A stretch of 64,000 nt of DNA from Leptobacterium sp964389205. GTDB taxonomy: Bacteria > Bacteroidota > Bacteroidia > Flavobacteriales > Flavobacteriaceae. Made by a program: the position numbers and the translations under genes. The stretch is from assembly GCA_964389205.1 (NCBI GenBank), contig CAYMDH010000010.1, positions 22,775-86,774 of the forward strand, in the 5' to 3' direction. Below the pieces are notes generated by a model, which saw only the letters and a list, made by a program, of their open reading frames with translations, did not search any database and was not told where the DNA came from. Each line of letters starts with the position of its first letter. The stretch's first letter is position 1. Shown here piece after piece: positions 23,518-32,238 of the stretch.

Positions 23518-25740
23518 TTAAAACCAGAACCCAACATTAAAGAACCATTGTACACCAGCTTCAGGTGACCATGAATATTTTATCTCTGCAGGGCCAATAA
23601 ATGTTTCCAGACCATATCCAATAGCATAACCTGTAAAATCTGGAGCTGTAAACCATTCTCCCGTTTCAAAAATATTATTAGCAGCATTTGCTATATTGAC
23701 TGTAAAATTCAGGTGGTTTTTTTTAATAAATTCATAATCCAATACTCCTGTCGCTTTCACATAACTATTCCCTCCAAAACTCAAAAAATCATACCCTAAA
23801 AAGGGAGTAAAGTTATTAATCAAATCATTACCGTATCCTCCAAGAAAAAAATCAAAGGTGTTTACTTCGGTAGCTCCTATGGTAAAGCCTCCTTCCGTAT
23901 TAATATTTAAAGCCAATTTATCTAATATTGGTACTGCAAAACCAATTTTTGCTTTTGCTATAGAATATGTATCAAACTGATTGTTAAAATCTGAAGAATA
24001 CAGATACAAATGAAAATCTCCGTCAAAAAATAAGCCTTTTTTTGGAAAATAGCGATTGTCATAGGTGTCAAATTTTAAAAACCCGTATGCGTTTATAAAG
24101 TCACTATCTTCAAAAACTGCATCCTCTCCATCTTCCTGTATGGTTTCAGATTCAAAAGTAACATGCTTGTGTTCTGCACCTAACCCAAAAGCAAATTCTT
24201 CTCTAATAACTGTCTGCACATATACCTGAGTGGTAAAATCATTCACATCTAGATTAATTCGATCTACACCTACATCTGTTCGCCCCGTTAACTGTTGAAA
24301 AAAATCAAAATCGATATCTTTTTCAAAAGTGTTAAATCTGGAATTTACACCAAAACTCCAATAAAACCCTTTGTCTAGATAATATTCAAAATTGTACCGT
24401 ACATTATCTCCAACAATGAGATCTAAAGACACTACATCGTCATCAAACAGTAAACGTTTTTTAGTAATATTTACCAAAGCAGCACTTCTGTATAAATCGT
24501 CATAATGAATTCCTAATCTCAATAAAGTAGTATTAGATTTTTCTTTTATATTAATTGATAGTTCTTGCCCTTCAACGTTAGGAATTAACTTATATCTAAT
24601 GCCCTCAAAATTATTTGTTGCTGATAGATTATTAACTCGTTGATGAAATTTAGTATAGGTTATCTTTTCGTTTAATTTTAGACGAAGCTTTCCTTTTATA
24701 TAGCCTCGAGTGTAACGATCATTTCCTGTGAGTGTTAATTTTTTAATCATCAACGTATCATTGTCGATCATTGCTATAGATCTCTCTGTATGGTTGTGTT
24801 TTTGTTTCTTAGCTATTTCTTTAAGTTCTTTTATTTTTAAACTCGCTCCAAATTCTCCATTGTCAATAATTTTTCTTCCTTCCCCAAAAGAAACTACTGT
24901 AAAATCTGTAATGTCAGGTTTTATATATAGATCTGTTTGTTTCGATTTTATTTTCATATCGTTTACGGTACGATAGTTATTTATTTGTAGTAAAACACTC
25001 GTTGCCGAGGTTAAATTTTGTCGGTTTGCAAGATCGTCTTGAACATCAATTCCAATAATAATATCGGCGCCCATTGCCCGTACTTCATCAATTGGGTAAT
25101 TATTAACCACCCCTCCGTCTATTAAAAGTTTTCCTTCTATTTCTACCGGTTCAAATAAAGAAGGGAAAGCACCACTTGCACTAATGGCTTCTGGCAAATA
25201 TCCTTTGTTAAGTAAAACAGGTTCGCCAGATTCAACATTGGTAGCTATACAGAAAAAAGGAATGGGAAGGTTATTAAAATCTTTCACGTCACTAATGTGT
25301 TGCAATAATCTAGATAAAAGGTTATACACGTTTTGTCCTCTAGAAATAGAAGAAGGAAACTGTATTTTAAATTTATCAAAAGGAAGTGTTAGCGCATAGC
25401 GTTCTTGAGCTTCTTTTTCGTAAAAGGTCTTAGCGCCTCTTGGTATTTCATCTTGAATTAGTGTTCCGAAATCTACATTATTAAATATAGAATCTAATTG
25501 ATGTGCTCTATATCCAGATGCATACAATGCTCCAATAATAGCTCCCATACTTGTCCCTCCAATATAATCAATACGAACACCAGATTCTTCTATTACTTTT
25601 AAAGCGCCAATGTGCGCAAAGCCCTTAGCTCCACCGCCGCTCAAAACCAACCCTACTTTTACATCTTGATCTTGCTTGGTTTGTGCCGAAACCGAAAAGA
25701 AAAATACTAAAAAAAGTATTCCTAACCACTCTTTTTTCAT
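23518..25740 (-). CDS. Patatin-like phospholipase with BamA-type barrel
   Basis: From the ATG at 25740 the protein is 740 residues with a signal peptide (MKKEWLGILFLVFFFSVSAQ). The patatin domain (about 30-330) has the oxyanion motif GGGAKG, the nucleophile GGTSMG and the dyad Asp in DGGVVNNYP. A POTRA-like segment follows, then a surface-antigen/BamA-type beta-barrel ending in WFFNVGFWF. The layout matches PlpD-like (type V secretion) proteins: a lipase attached to its own outer-membrane barrel. Starting at 25806 would add residues that overlap uvrC and hide the signal peptide. Confidence 0.9.
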   Translation of the reverse strand: MKKEWLGILFLVFFFSVSAQTKQDQDVKVGLVLSGGGAKGFAHIGALKVIEESGVRIDYIGGTSMGAIIGALYASGYRAHQLDSIFNNVDFGTLIQDEIPRGAKTFYEKEAQERYALTLPFDKFKIQFPSSISRGQNVYNLLSRLLQHISDVKDFNNLPIPFFCIATNVESGEPVLLNKGYLPEAISASGAFPSLFEPVEIEGKLLIDGGVVNNYPIDEVRAMGADIIIGIDVQDDLANRQNLTSATSVLLQINNYRTVNDMKIKSKQTDLYIKPDITDFTVVSFGEGRKIIDNGEFGASLKIKELKEIAKKQKHNHTERSIAMIDNDTLMIKKLTLTGNDRYTRGYIKGKLRLKLNEKITYTKFHQRVNNLSATNNFEGIRYKLIPNVEGQELSINIKEKSNTTLLRLGIHYDDLYRSAALVNITKKRLLFDDDVVSLDLIVGDNVRYNFEYYLDKGFYWSFGVNSRFNTFEKDIDFDFFQQLTGRTDVGVDRINLDVNDFTTQVYVQTVIREEFAFGLGAEHKHVTFESETIQEDGEDAVFEDSDFINAYGFLKFDTYDNRYFPKKGLFFDGDFHLYLYSSDFNNQFDTYSIAKAKIGFAVPILDKLALNINTEGGFTIGATEVNTFDFFLGGYGNDLINNFTPFLGYDFLSFGGNSYVKATGVLDYEFIKKNHLNFTVNIANAANNIFETGEWFTAPDFTGYAIGYGLETFIGPAEIKYSWSPEAGVQWFFNVGFWF

Positions 25741-25759
25741 CCCTTGAATATACTCATTT

Positions 25760-27547
25760 TTAATGAAAGTTTGTATATATTTTTTGCGCTCTGGAAGCTC
25801 CAACAACAGTCACTAAATTCTCTAACGATGCCTCCTTAATTCTCTTCACAGATTTAAAATGTTTTAATAATTCTATAATTGTTTTTTCTCCAACACCTTC
25901 TATCATTTCTAATTCTGAATGTATTGCAGCATTACTCCTTTTGTTTCTATGAAAAGTAATCCCAAAACGGTGCGCCTCATTTCTTAATTGTTGGATAATT
26001 TTCAACGTTTCAGATTTCTTATCTAAATACATTGGAATTGAGTCATTGGGATAGTAAATTTCTTCTAATCTTTTTGCTATTCCTATAATGGCTATTTTTC
26101 CTCTAAGTCCTAGAATATCTAAACTCTTTAGCGCAGAAGATAATTGTCCTTTACCTCCATCTATAACTATTAATTGTGGCAATGATTGTTCCTCTTCTAA
26201 TAAACGTTTATAGCGCCGAAATACTACTTCTTCCATAGAGGCAAAATCATCAGGACCTTCTACCGTTTTAATATTATAATGTCTGTATTCTTTTTTAGCT
26301 GGTTTTCCATTTCTAAACACTACACAAGCAGCAACTGGATTTGTTCCTTGAATGTTAGAATTATCAAAACACTCTATATGAACAGGTTCTTCTGTAAGGC
26401 GAAGGTCTTTTTTCATTTGCGTCATTATTCTTTTCACATGCCTGTCGGGATCTGTAACTCTAACCTGCTTAAAACGTTCTTGCCGAAAAAATTTAGCATT
26501 TCTATGAGACAGGTCTAAAATTCTTTTTTTATCTCCTAGTTTTGGAATGACTACTTTAATGCCTTCTGGAACATTAATAGTAAAAGGAACATAAATTTCT
26601 TTCGTTTGCGAGCTAAAGCGCTGCCTTATTTCTATAATTGCTAATTCTAATAATTCTTCATCTGTCTCTTCTAACTTCTTTTTTATCTCTATAGTATGAG
26701 ATCTAATAATAGAACCGTATGATAATTGTAAGAAATTGATATAGGCATAACTTTCGTCTGATACTATAGAAAAAACATCAACATTACTAATCTTAGGATT
26801 TACAATAGTAGATTTTGCCTGATAGTTTTCCAGAATATCTATTTTCTCTTTTATTTTTTGAGCTTCTTCAAATTTCATCTCGCTCGCTAACGATTTCATT
26901 TGTTTTTTAAATTGATGCAACGAATCTTTAAAATTTCCTTTTAAAATTTCTCGAATCGTTTTTATTTGCTCATCATAAGTAGCAACAGATTGAAAATCTT
27001 CACAAGGTCCAATACAATTTCCTAAATGGTATTCTAAGCAAACCTTATACTTCCCTGCTTGTACTTTTTCTTCAGACAAGTCATAACTGCAAGTTCTTAA
27101 AGGATATAATCCTTTGATAAGGTCTAATAATATTCTAACTGTTTTTACATTTGTATAGGGCCCAAAATATTCTGATCCATCTTTGATCATATTTCGAGTT
27201 TGAAAAACTCTGGGAAAGCGTTCTTTTTTTATACAAATCCAAGGATACGTTTTGTCATCCTTTAGCATTACATTGTAGCGAGGTTGGTATTTCTTAATCA
27301 GGTTGTTTTCTAATAACAGTGCATCTGTTTCTGTAGGAACCACAATATGTTTTATGGTTACTATTTTTTTTACTAGAACCTTTGTTTTCCCATATTCATG
27401 ATTCTTACGAAAATAAGAAGACACTCTTTTTTTTAAATTTTTTGCTTTCCCAACATATAATATCTTTCCATCTTTATCATAATACTGATATACCCCTGGA
27501 TCATTAGGTAAGGTTTGAAGTTGCAATTCTAAAGATAGATCGCTCAT
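25760..27547 (-). CDS. uvrC: Excinuclease ABC subunit C
   Basis: A 595-residue nucleotide-excision-repair nuclease that makes both incisions around UvrB-bound DNA damage. It has the N-terminal GIY-YIG domain (DPGVYQYYDKDGKILYVGKAKNL region, about 14-95), the UVR motif (FEEAQKIKEKIDILENY, about 210-226), the RNase H-like domain with ECFDNSNIQG and VIDGGKGQL, and a C-terminal helix-hairpin-helix (IEGVGEKTI). Full length and cytoplasmic. The patatin gene lies 19 bases downstream. Confidence 0.97.
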   Translation of the reverse strand: MSDLSLELQLQTLPNDPGVYQYYDKDGKILYVGKAKNLKKRVSSYFRKNHEYGKTKVLVKKIVTIKHIVVPTETDALLLENNLIKKYQPRYNVMLKDDKTYPWICIKKERFPRVFQTRNMIKDGSEYFGPYTNVKTVRILLDLIKGLYPLRTCSYDLSEEKVQAGKYKVCLEYHLGNCIGPCEDFQSVATYDEQIKTIREILKGNFKDSLHQFKKQMKSLASEMKFEEAQKIKEKIDILENYQAKSTIVNPKISNVDVFSIVSDESYAYINFLQLSYGSIIRSHTIEIKKKLEETDEELLELAIIEIRQRFSSQTKEIYVPFTINVPEGIKVVIPKLGDKKRILDLSHRNAKFFRQERFKQVRVTDPDRHVKRIMTQMKKDLRLTEEPVHIECFDNSNIQGTNPVAACVVFRNGKPAKKEYRHYNIKTVEGPDDFASMEEVVFRRYKRLLEEEQSLPQLIVIDGGKGQLSSALKSLDILGLRGKIAIIGIAKRLEEIYYPNDSIPMYLDKKSETLKIIQQLRNEAHRFGITFHRNKRSNAAIHSELEMIEGVGEKTIIELLKHFKSVKRIKEASLENLVTVVGASRAQKIYTNFH

Positions 27548-27765
27548 ATAAACAAAATTAGTATTAATTATGCTTTTCTACTAGATGAAATTCTATTTCT
27601 GTTATGTTAAAGTTTTTTTTATTGAATTTCATTAGAATTTGCACGTTACAAGGTTTTTATACTAATCATTTTTTTCGATAAAAAGCTTTTTTATTAAAAA
27701 AATGGCTGTTTCAGCTGGTGTTTTAAAAAAAATCCTTATATTAGCATAACCCAAATTTTAAAACC

Positions 27766-27951
27766 ATGATATATTACATTATTGCTCTTACGCTTTATTC
27801 TACAATTTTTATTATTTCTGCTTATTTTACAAACGCCAAATTTAGAAGATTTGTAGCCTCAGTAACTAATAAATTAAACGTTATATTTCTTTCTATTAAA
27901 AATAGTTTAGTTAGCGACAAAGGTTTGATCGTTCAACAAATAAATGAATAA
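27766..27951 (+). CDS. Small single-span membrane protein
   Basis: A 61-residue frame with a hydrophobic segment at about residues 3-23 followed by a basic amphipathic stretch. It overlaps the next gene by eight bases, which suggests translational coupling and supports it being real. A TATATTAG sequence, one mismatch from TANNTTTG, lies just upstream. Function unknown. Confidence 0.5.
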   Translation: MIYYIIALTLYSTIFIISAYFTNAKFRRFVASVTNKLNVIFLSIKNSLVSDKGLIVQQINE

Positions 27952-28510
27952 AAGTGAATTGCGAAAAAAATATAAGCATCTTCGGAATAAATTAACCGAA
28001 GATCTTATAGATACATATAGTATCGATATTGCAAATCAACTTATTAAACTACCGCTTTGGGAAAAAACATATTTCCACCTCTTTCTTCCTATTTTAGAAA
28101 TGAAAGAGGTGGATACTTCATTTATTTTACACATCCTCCAAGGAAAAGATAAAGAAATACTTATTTCGAAAAGCAATTTTAAGACCAGAGAAATGCGTAC
28201 CTATTTACTTACTGAAAATACGCGTATTAAAAAAAATAGTTATAATATCCCAGAGCCTATAGATGGTATTGAAGTCCCTTTATCAAAAATAGAAGTAGTA
28301 TTCGTTCCTTTATTAGGTTTTGACAAGAAAGGAAATCGAATAGGATATGGAAAAGGATTCTACGATACTTTCTTAGCTAAATGCCCTCCAAGTGTTATAA
28401 AAGTCGGACTTTCTTTTTTTGAAGCCGAAGATTTTATTAAAGATATTCATCCAAAAGATATTTCCTTAGATTATTGTGTTATTCCTAACAAAATTTATAA
28501 TTTTATTTGA
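27944..28510 (+). CDS. 5-Formyltetrahydrofolate cyclo-ligase
   Basis: A 188-residue enzyme that converts 5-formyl-THF to 5,10-methenyl-THF with ATP. Visible features are the basic N-terminus (NKSELRKKYKHLRNKL), FVPLLGFDKKGNRIGYGKGFYD (the ATP-binding signature) and a C-terminal DYCVIPNKI. Family length is normal. It overlaps the small membrane-protein gene by eight bases. Confidence 0.93.
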   Translation: MNKSELRKKYKHLRNKLTEDLIDTYSIDIANQLIKLPLWEKTYFHLFLPILEMKEVDTSFILHILQGKDKEILISKSNFKTREMRTYLLTENTRIKKNSYNIPEPIDGIEVPLSKIEVVFVPLLGFDKKGNRIGYGKGFYDTFLAKCPPSVIKVGLSFFEAEDFIKDIHPKDISLDYCVIPNKIYNFI

Positions 28511-28598
28511 TATTATAAAGATTATAACATTTTTGTTAAAATAAACTTATATTTAGTGTTTAAATTTTATGTGCTCCCTCAACCCTCGTTAGCTTAAA

Positions 28599-30053
28599 AT
28601 GATTAAAAACTTAACTATTAATAGTCTGTCTAAAAACTTAGGTTTTTTTTATTGGACTAAAAATAAAATATCTGGAAAAGAATCTTGGTCCAAAGATATG
28701 TTTAAAATCATTGGGGCAAGCTCGCATAATCTATTTTCATTCCATCAGTTTATTAGTGAATATGTTCATGAAAATGATCAGTATGTTTTAATTGAAAATC
28801 TCGAAAATTATATTGAAAATAAAACGGCTTTTAAAACAGATATTAGGGTTAGAAAAAAGAACAAAGATTATTATTGGTTAACCTGTAAGTCCTTAATTGA
28901 AATTAACGATACTATTACCCCCAAAGAGCATTTAATTGTATTTGTTGATATTAATAAAGAGAAAAAATACAAAATAAGATACGAAGAAAACAAATTTTTT
29001 TATCAGGAAAGTGCCGAAATGACAAGAACCGGAGGCTGGTTTATTGATTTTGAGCATAAGAAAACATACTGGGACAGAGGAACTAGAAACATCTTAGGGA
29101 TTAGCAAAAGCATTAAGCCGTCTATTAAAATTGGGCTTTCTTTTTTTTCAAAAGAATACAAATACAACACATTAAAACACTTACTTGATTGTTCTCGTAA
29201 TGGTTTTCCTTTTCATATGGAAACAAAACTAAATACGAAAAGAGGGCACTCAATTTGGGCTATTATTATTGGAAAACCAATTTACAATGAAGCGAAAGTA
29301 ATCATTGGAATGCGTGGAGTTCTTCAAGATATTTATGAATTAAAAATGAAAGAACTTAGTATCAAGAAATCTATGGATATTATTAGTTCACAAAATACAA
29401 GGCTCTACAATTTTGCACATATAGTTTCTCATAATCTTCGTTCTCATTCTAGTAACCTAGATTTGATTATTGAGCTCATTAAAGACACCGGTAATGAAGA
29501 TGAAAAAGAGGAGCTTTTTGGAACTTTAATTAAAGTATCTGAAAGTCTCAATAAAACAATTGAACATTTAAACGAAGTAGCTGCTATACATACATTCATT
29601 AATAGAAAAGTAGAGTCTATTCGTTTTAACGATACGCTTCAGTTAGTTACTTCATCAATAAATCAAATTATTAATCAAGAAAATGCGCTTATAGAATCTG
29701 ATTTTTCTGAAGTTGAAGATCTTGAATATGTACCTGCATACTTAGAAAGTATCTTTCTTAATTTAATTACAAATGCTATTAAATATAAGCACCCTAAAAG
29801 AAGCCCCCATATTTATATTAAAACGTATAAACAACAGGATAAAAAATATATGATTGTAAAAGATAACGGTAGTGGAATTGATTTGGAAAGTTTTGGATCT
29901 AAGGTTTTTAGCATGTATGGTACTTTTCATCAACAAGAAGAAGCCGTTGGGATAGGCCTTTTTATGACAAAAAATCAAATTGAATCTTTAAATGGTACAA
30001 TAGATATAGAAAGTGAAGTAGGTGTAGGAACTGTATTTACTATTAATTTCTAG
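28599..30053 (+). CDS. PAS-domain sensor histidine kinase, apparently cytoplasmic
   Basis: A 484-residue kinase without a signal peptide or membrane span. Two PAS/PAC-like regions occupy about residues 10-125 and 130-255. The phosphorylated His is His278 in IVSHNLRSHSSN. The ATP-binding domain shows the N box (NLITNAIKYKHP), G1 (VKDNGSGID) and G2 (GIGLFMTKNQIE). The stimulus is unknown; a soluble or small-molecule signal is likely given the topology. The response regulator starts three bases after its stop, so the two form an operon. Confidence 0.92.
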   Translation: MIKNLTINSLSKNLGFFYWTKNKISGKESWSKDMFKIIGASSHNLFSFHQFISEYVHENDQYVLIENLENYIENKTAFKTDIRVRKKNKDYYWLTCKSLIEINDTITPKEHLIVFVDINKEKKYKIRYEENKFFYQESAEMTRTGGWFIDFEHKKTYWDRGTRNILGISKSIKPSIKIGLSFFSKEYKYNTLKHLLDCSRNGFPFHMETKLNTKRGHSIWAIIIGKPIYNEAKVIIGMRGVLQDIYELKMKELSIKKSMDIISSQNTRLYNFAHIVSHNLRSHSSNLDLIIELIKDTGNEDEKEELFGTLIKVSESLNKTIEHLNEVAAIHTFINRKVESIRFNDTLQLVTSSINQIINQENALIESDFSEVEDLEYVPAYLESIFLNLITNAIKYKHPKRSPHIYIKTYKQQDKKYMIVKDNGSGIDLESFGSKVFSMYGTFHQQEEAVGIGLFMTKNQIESLNGTIDIESEVGVGTVFTINF

Positions 30054-30056
30054 CGC

Positions 30057-30470
30057 ATGAAAAACAACATTGTAGATTTAGTTTGCATTATTGATGATGA
30101 TAAAATATATGTAAGTTTAATTCGAAAAATAATAGAATCTCGAAAGCTCAGTAAAGATTTACTTATTTTTAGTAATGGAAAAAAAGCATTAGATTATTTT
30201 GAATATTTATTTAATAATTTTCAAGAGTATAAAGTTCCTAATATTATTTTTTTAGATTTAAATATGCCTGTTATGGATGGATGGCAGTTTTTAGAACATT
30301 TTATGAAGATTGAAAAAAAGTTCAAAAAAATAATAACTTTATATATTGTTAGCTCATCAATAGATCCTGTTGATATTGGAAAAGCAAATAAACTATCTTC
30401 TATTTCAGGATATATTATCAAACCGTTAAAACCTACAGAGATAGAAGGTATTTTTAGGAAAGAATCTTAA
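30057..30470 (+). CDS. Single-domain response regulator
   Basis: A 137-residue receiver domain with no output domain. The acidic pocket is IIDDD near residues 11-15, the phosphoacceptor is Asp67 (IIFLDLNMPVMDG), and the switch Ser and Lys are in VSSSIDP and GYIIKPL. It is encoded three bases after the PAS kinase and is its probable partner. Without a DNA-binding domain it must act through protein contacts or a phosphorelay. Confidence 0.92.
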   Translation: MKNNIVDLVCIIDDDKIYVSLIRKIIESRKLSKDLLIFSNGKKALDYFEYLFNNFQEYKVPNIIFLDLNMPVMDGWQFLEHFMKIEKKFKKIITLYIVSSSIDPVDIGKANKLSSISGYIIKPLKPTEIEGIFRKES

Positions 30471-31091
30471 TTAATCGTTTCTCTTTGTGAATGCTTTTTT
30501 ATTAAATACTAATAGTATCCCCACACCTATACTTATAGCCATATCTGCTATATTAAAGATAGGATCGAAAAAACTTAAATCGCTTCCTCCTACCCAAGGA
30601 ACCCAATTTGGCCAGGTAGTATCTATTAATGGAAAGTAAAGCATATCTACAACTTTACCATAAAATAAACTTCCGTATGGATCACTAGCAAATAATGTAG
30701 CTACTTGCTGATAACTATCATTAAATATAACTCCATAAAAAACAGAATCAATAATATTTCCAAAAGCACCTGCAAAAATTAAAGAAACCGCAATGACTAA
30801 TGTTTTGGACCCCTTATTTTTAATACACTCTTTTAACCAATATCCAATTCCTACAATTGCAAAAATTCTAAAAATAGTAAGTATTAATTTTCCTGTTTTA
30901 TCTGAAATAGGTAAAATATCACTGATTTTTGTTCCCCATGCAGCACCTTCATTTTCGATGAATAGTATTTTAAACCAGCTAAAAACTTCAACAGGCTCAT
31001 GTAAAACAAAATGTGTTTTTATATATATCTTACTTATTTGATCAATAAGAAGAATACCAATAATAATAAACACAGATTTCTTTAAAGACAT
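30471..31091 (-). CDS. lspA: Lipoprotein signal peptidase
   Basis: A 206-residue inner-membrane aspartyl protease that removes signal peptides from prolipoproteins. Four membrane spans are visible. The catalytic aspartates are Asp115 (GAFGNIIDS) and Asp183 (FNIADMAIS). It is longer than the roughly 165-residue proteobacterial enzyme because of an insert between the two motifs, as usual in Bacteroidota. Many lipoproteins in this window would be its substrates. Its stop abuts that of the response regulator. Confidence 0.95.
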   Translation of the reverse strand: MSLKKSVFIIIGILLIDQISKIYIKTHFVLHEPVEVFSWFKILFIENEGAAWGTKISDILPISDKTGKLILTIFRIFAIVGIGYWLKECIKNKGSKTLVIAVSLIFAGAFGNIIDSVFYGVIFNDSYQQVATLFASDPYGSLFYGKVVDMLYFPLIDTTWPNWVPWVGGSDLSFFDPIFNIADMAISIGVGILLVFNKKAFTKRND

Positions 31092-31147
31092 AATAAATTA
31101 ACATTCCGAAGGAAATTTAATGCCTTCTATTTTTATTTATAAAGGGT

Positions 31148-31181
31148 CAAAAATAAGAATATTATTTTGGTTTGGTAACAA
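31148..31181 (-). promoter_or_regulatory. Possible promoter of lspA
   Basis: On the minus strand TTG at 31181-31179 and TATTTTTG at 31155-31148 are 23 bases apart, at the long end for Bacteroidota promoters. It lies between lspA and the upstream gene, with a leader of about 50 bases. Confidence 0.35.
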
Positions 31182-31785
31182 AGATATCTCCACTAACGCT
31201 TTTTAATTTAATTTTAGAATTCCCTGCTTTAATATCTTGTTTTTTTACCGCCCCATATTTAGATATTGACTCTACAATTGCCTCTTCTATTTCTAGAAAA
31301 ATATCTCCTTTAAACGTAGAAATAAAGGCGTTCCCTTTAAATTCTTGTATAATACAATCTCCTGAGCCTAAAACTATTTTTAAATCTTTTATTTGTCCTG
31401 AAACATTGGTTTTGGCTACTGTACCTAGAACAGCAACTTTAAAGTTATCAGGGACCAATACATTTAAATAAATCGAGATTACTTTGTGAGCACTTAACTT
31501 ATCATTAAATGCATTATATAAAGGTCGAAAACCTGTTCTAATAATCAATATTTCATCTTCTTCTACAGAAGAAACTACAATATCTTCTCTATATTCTCCT
31601 TCTAATGAAGTTTCAACAATTATTTTGGGAGAAGAATGCGTACCTATTTTTATAGCAAAACAGTTACTTGCATCAATATTAATAGTAGTTAAACTTGTTC
31701 CTGTTACTGTCTTTTCTATTTTTCGTTGCGCTATTAAAGCGGTATTGAAAGTAAAAAGAATAACACATAAAAGAACCTCTCTCAT
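31162..31785 (-). CDS. Secreted DUF4097-like beta-repeat protein
   Basis: A 207-residue protein with a signal peptide (about residues 1-19, ending LIAQ). The remainder has repeating short beta strands (VSGQIKDLKIVLGSGD, FKGDIFLEIE, VSGDIFVTKP), as in DUF4097/head-GIN type beta-helical proteins. No enzyme motif is seen. It sits between lspA and the DksA-like gene on the same strand. Location is probably periplasmic or on the cell surface; function unknown. Confidence 0.72.
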   Translation of the reverse strand: MREVLLCVILFTFNTALIAQRKIEKTVTGTSLTTINIDASNCFAIKIGTHSSPKIIVETSLEGEYREDIVVSSVEEDEILIIRTGFRPLYNAFNDKLSAHKVISIYLNVLVPDNFKVAVLGTVAKTNVSGQIKDLKIVLGSGDCIIQEFKGNAFISTFKGDIFLEIEEAIVESISKYGAVKKQDIKAGNSKIKLKSVSGDIFVTKPK

Positions 31786-31796
31786 TTTACAAAAAT

Positions 31797-31826
31797 AAAA
31801 AACGCACTGTTTCTACAGTACGTTTT
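31797..31826 (-). terminator. Intrinsic terminator after the DksA-like gene
   Basis: AAAACG-c-ACTGT pairs with ACAGT-a-CGTTTT around loop TTCT, with one internal mismatch. The minus strand then reads TTTTTTATTTTTG. It lies about 30 bases after the DksA-like gene stops. Confidence 0.6.
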
Positions 31827-31853
31827 AGTTTTATTATAACAACTTTATTTAGC

Positions 31854-32234
31854 TTATTGCATATTTTTTGCTTCAATACTTAGCGTAGCGTGTGGAACTA
31901 GTTTTAATCGTTCTTTATTTATTAGTTTTCCTGTCACCCTACAAATTCCATATGTTTTATTCTCTATCCTAGAAATTGCATTTTTCAGATCTCTAATAAA
32001 CTTCTCTTGCCTAATGGCTAGCGCTGTATTAGCTTCCTTACTCATTGTCTGAGACCCTTCTTCAAAAGCTTTAAAGGTAGGCGAAGTATCATCGGTACCG
32101 TTATTACCGTCATTCATATACGCACTCTTTAAAAGCTCAAGATCTGTATTGGCTTTTTCTATTTTCGCTTCAATTAATACTCTAAACTCATCTAAATCTT
32201 TATCAGAGTATCTTTCTTTCATTTCTGCACTCAT
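31854..32234 (-). CDS. TraR/DksA-family regulator, Cys-poor Bacteroidota form
   Basis: A 126-residue protein with an N-terminal coiled coil (about 8-85) and a C-terminal TraR/DksA-like knuckle (YGICRVTGKLINKERLKLVPHATLSIEAK region). DksA binds the RNA polymerase secondary channel and adjusts transcription with ppGpp. Only one of the usual four zinc cysteines is present, which is common in the flavobacterial homologues and means zinc is probably not bound as in E. coli. It starts just after ileS on the same strand, a conserved arrangement. Confidence 0.85.
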   Translation of the reverse strand: MSAEMKERYSDKDLDEFRVLIEAKIEKANTDLELLKSAYMNDGNNGTDDTSPTFKAFEEGSQTMSKEANTALAIRQEKFIRDLKNAISRIENKTYGICRVTGKLINKERLKLVPHATLSIEAKNMQ

Positions 32235-32238
32235 AATC

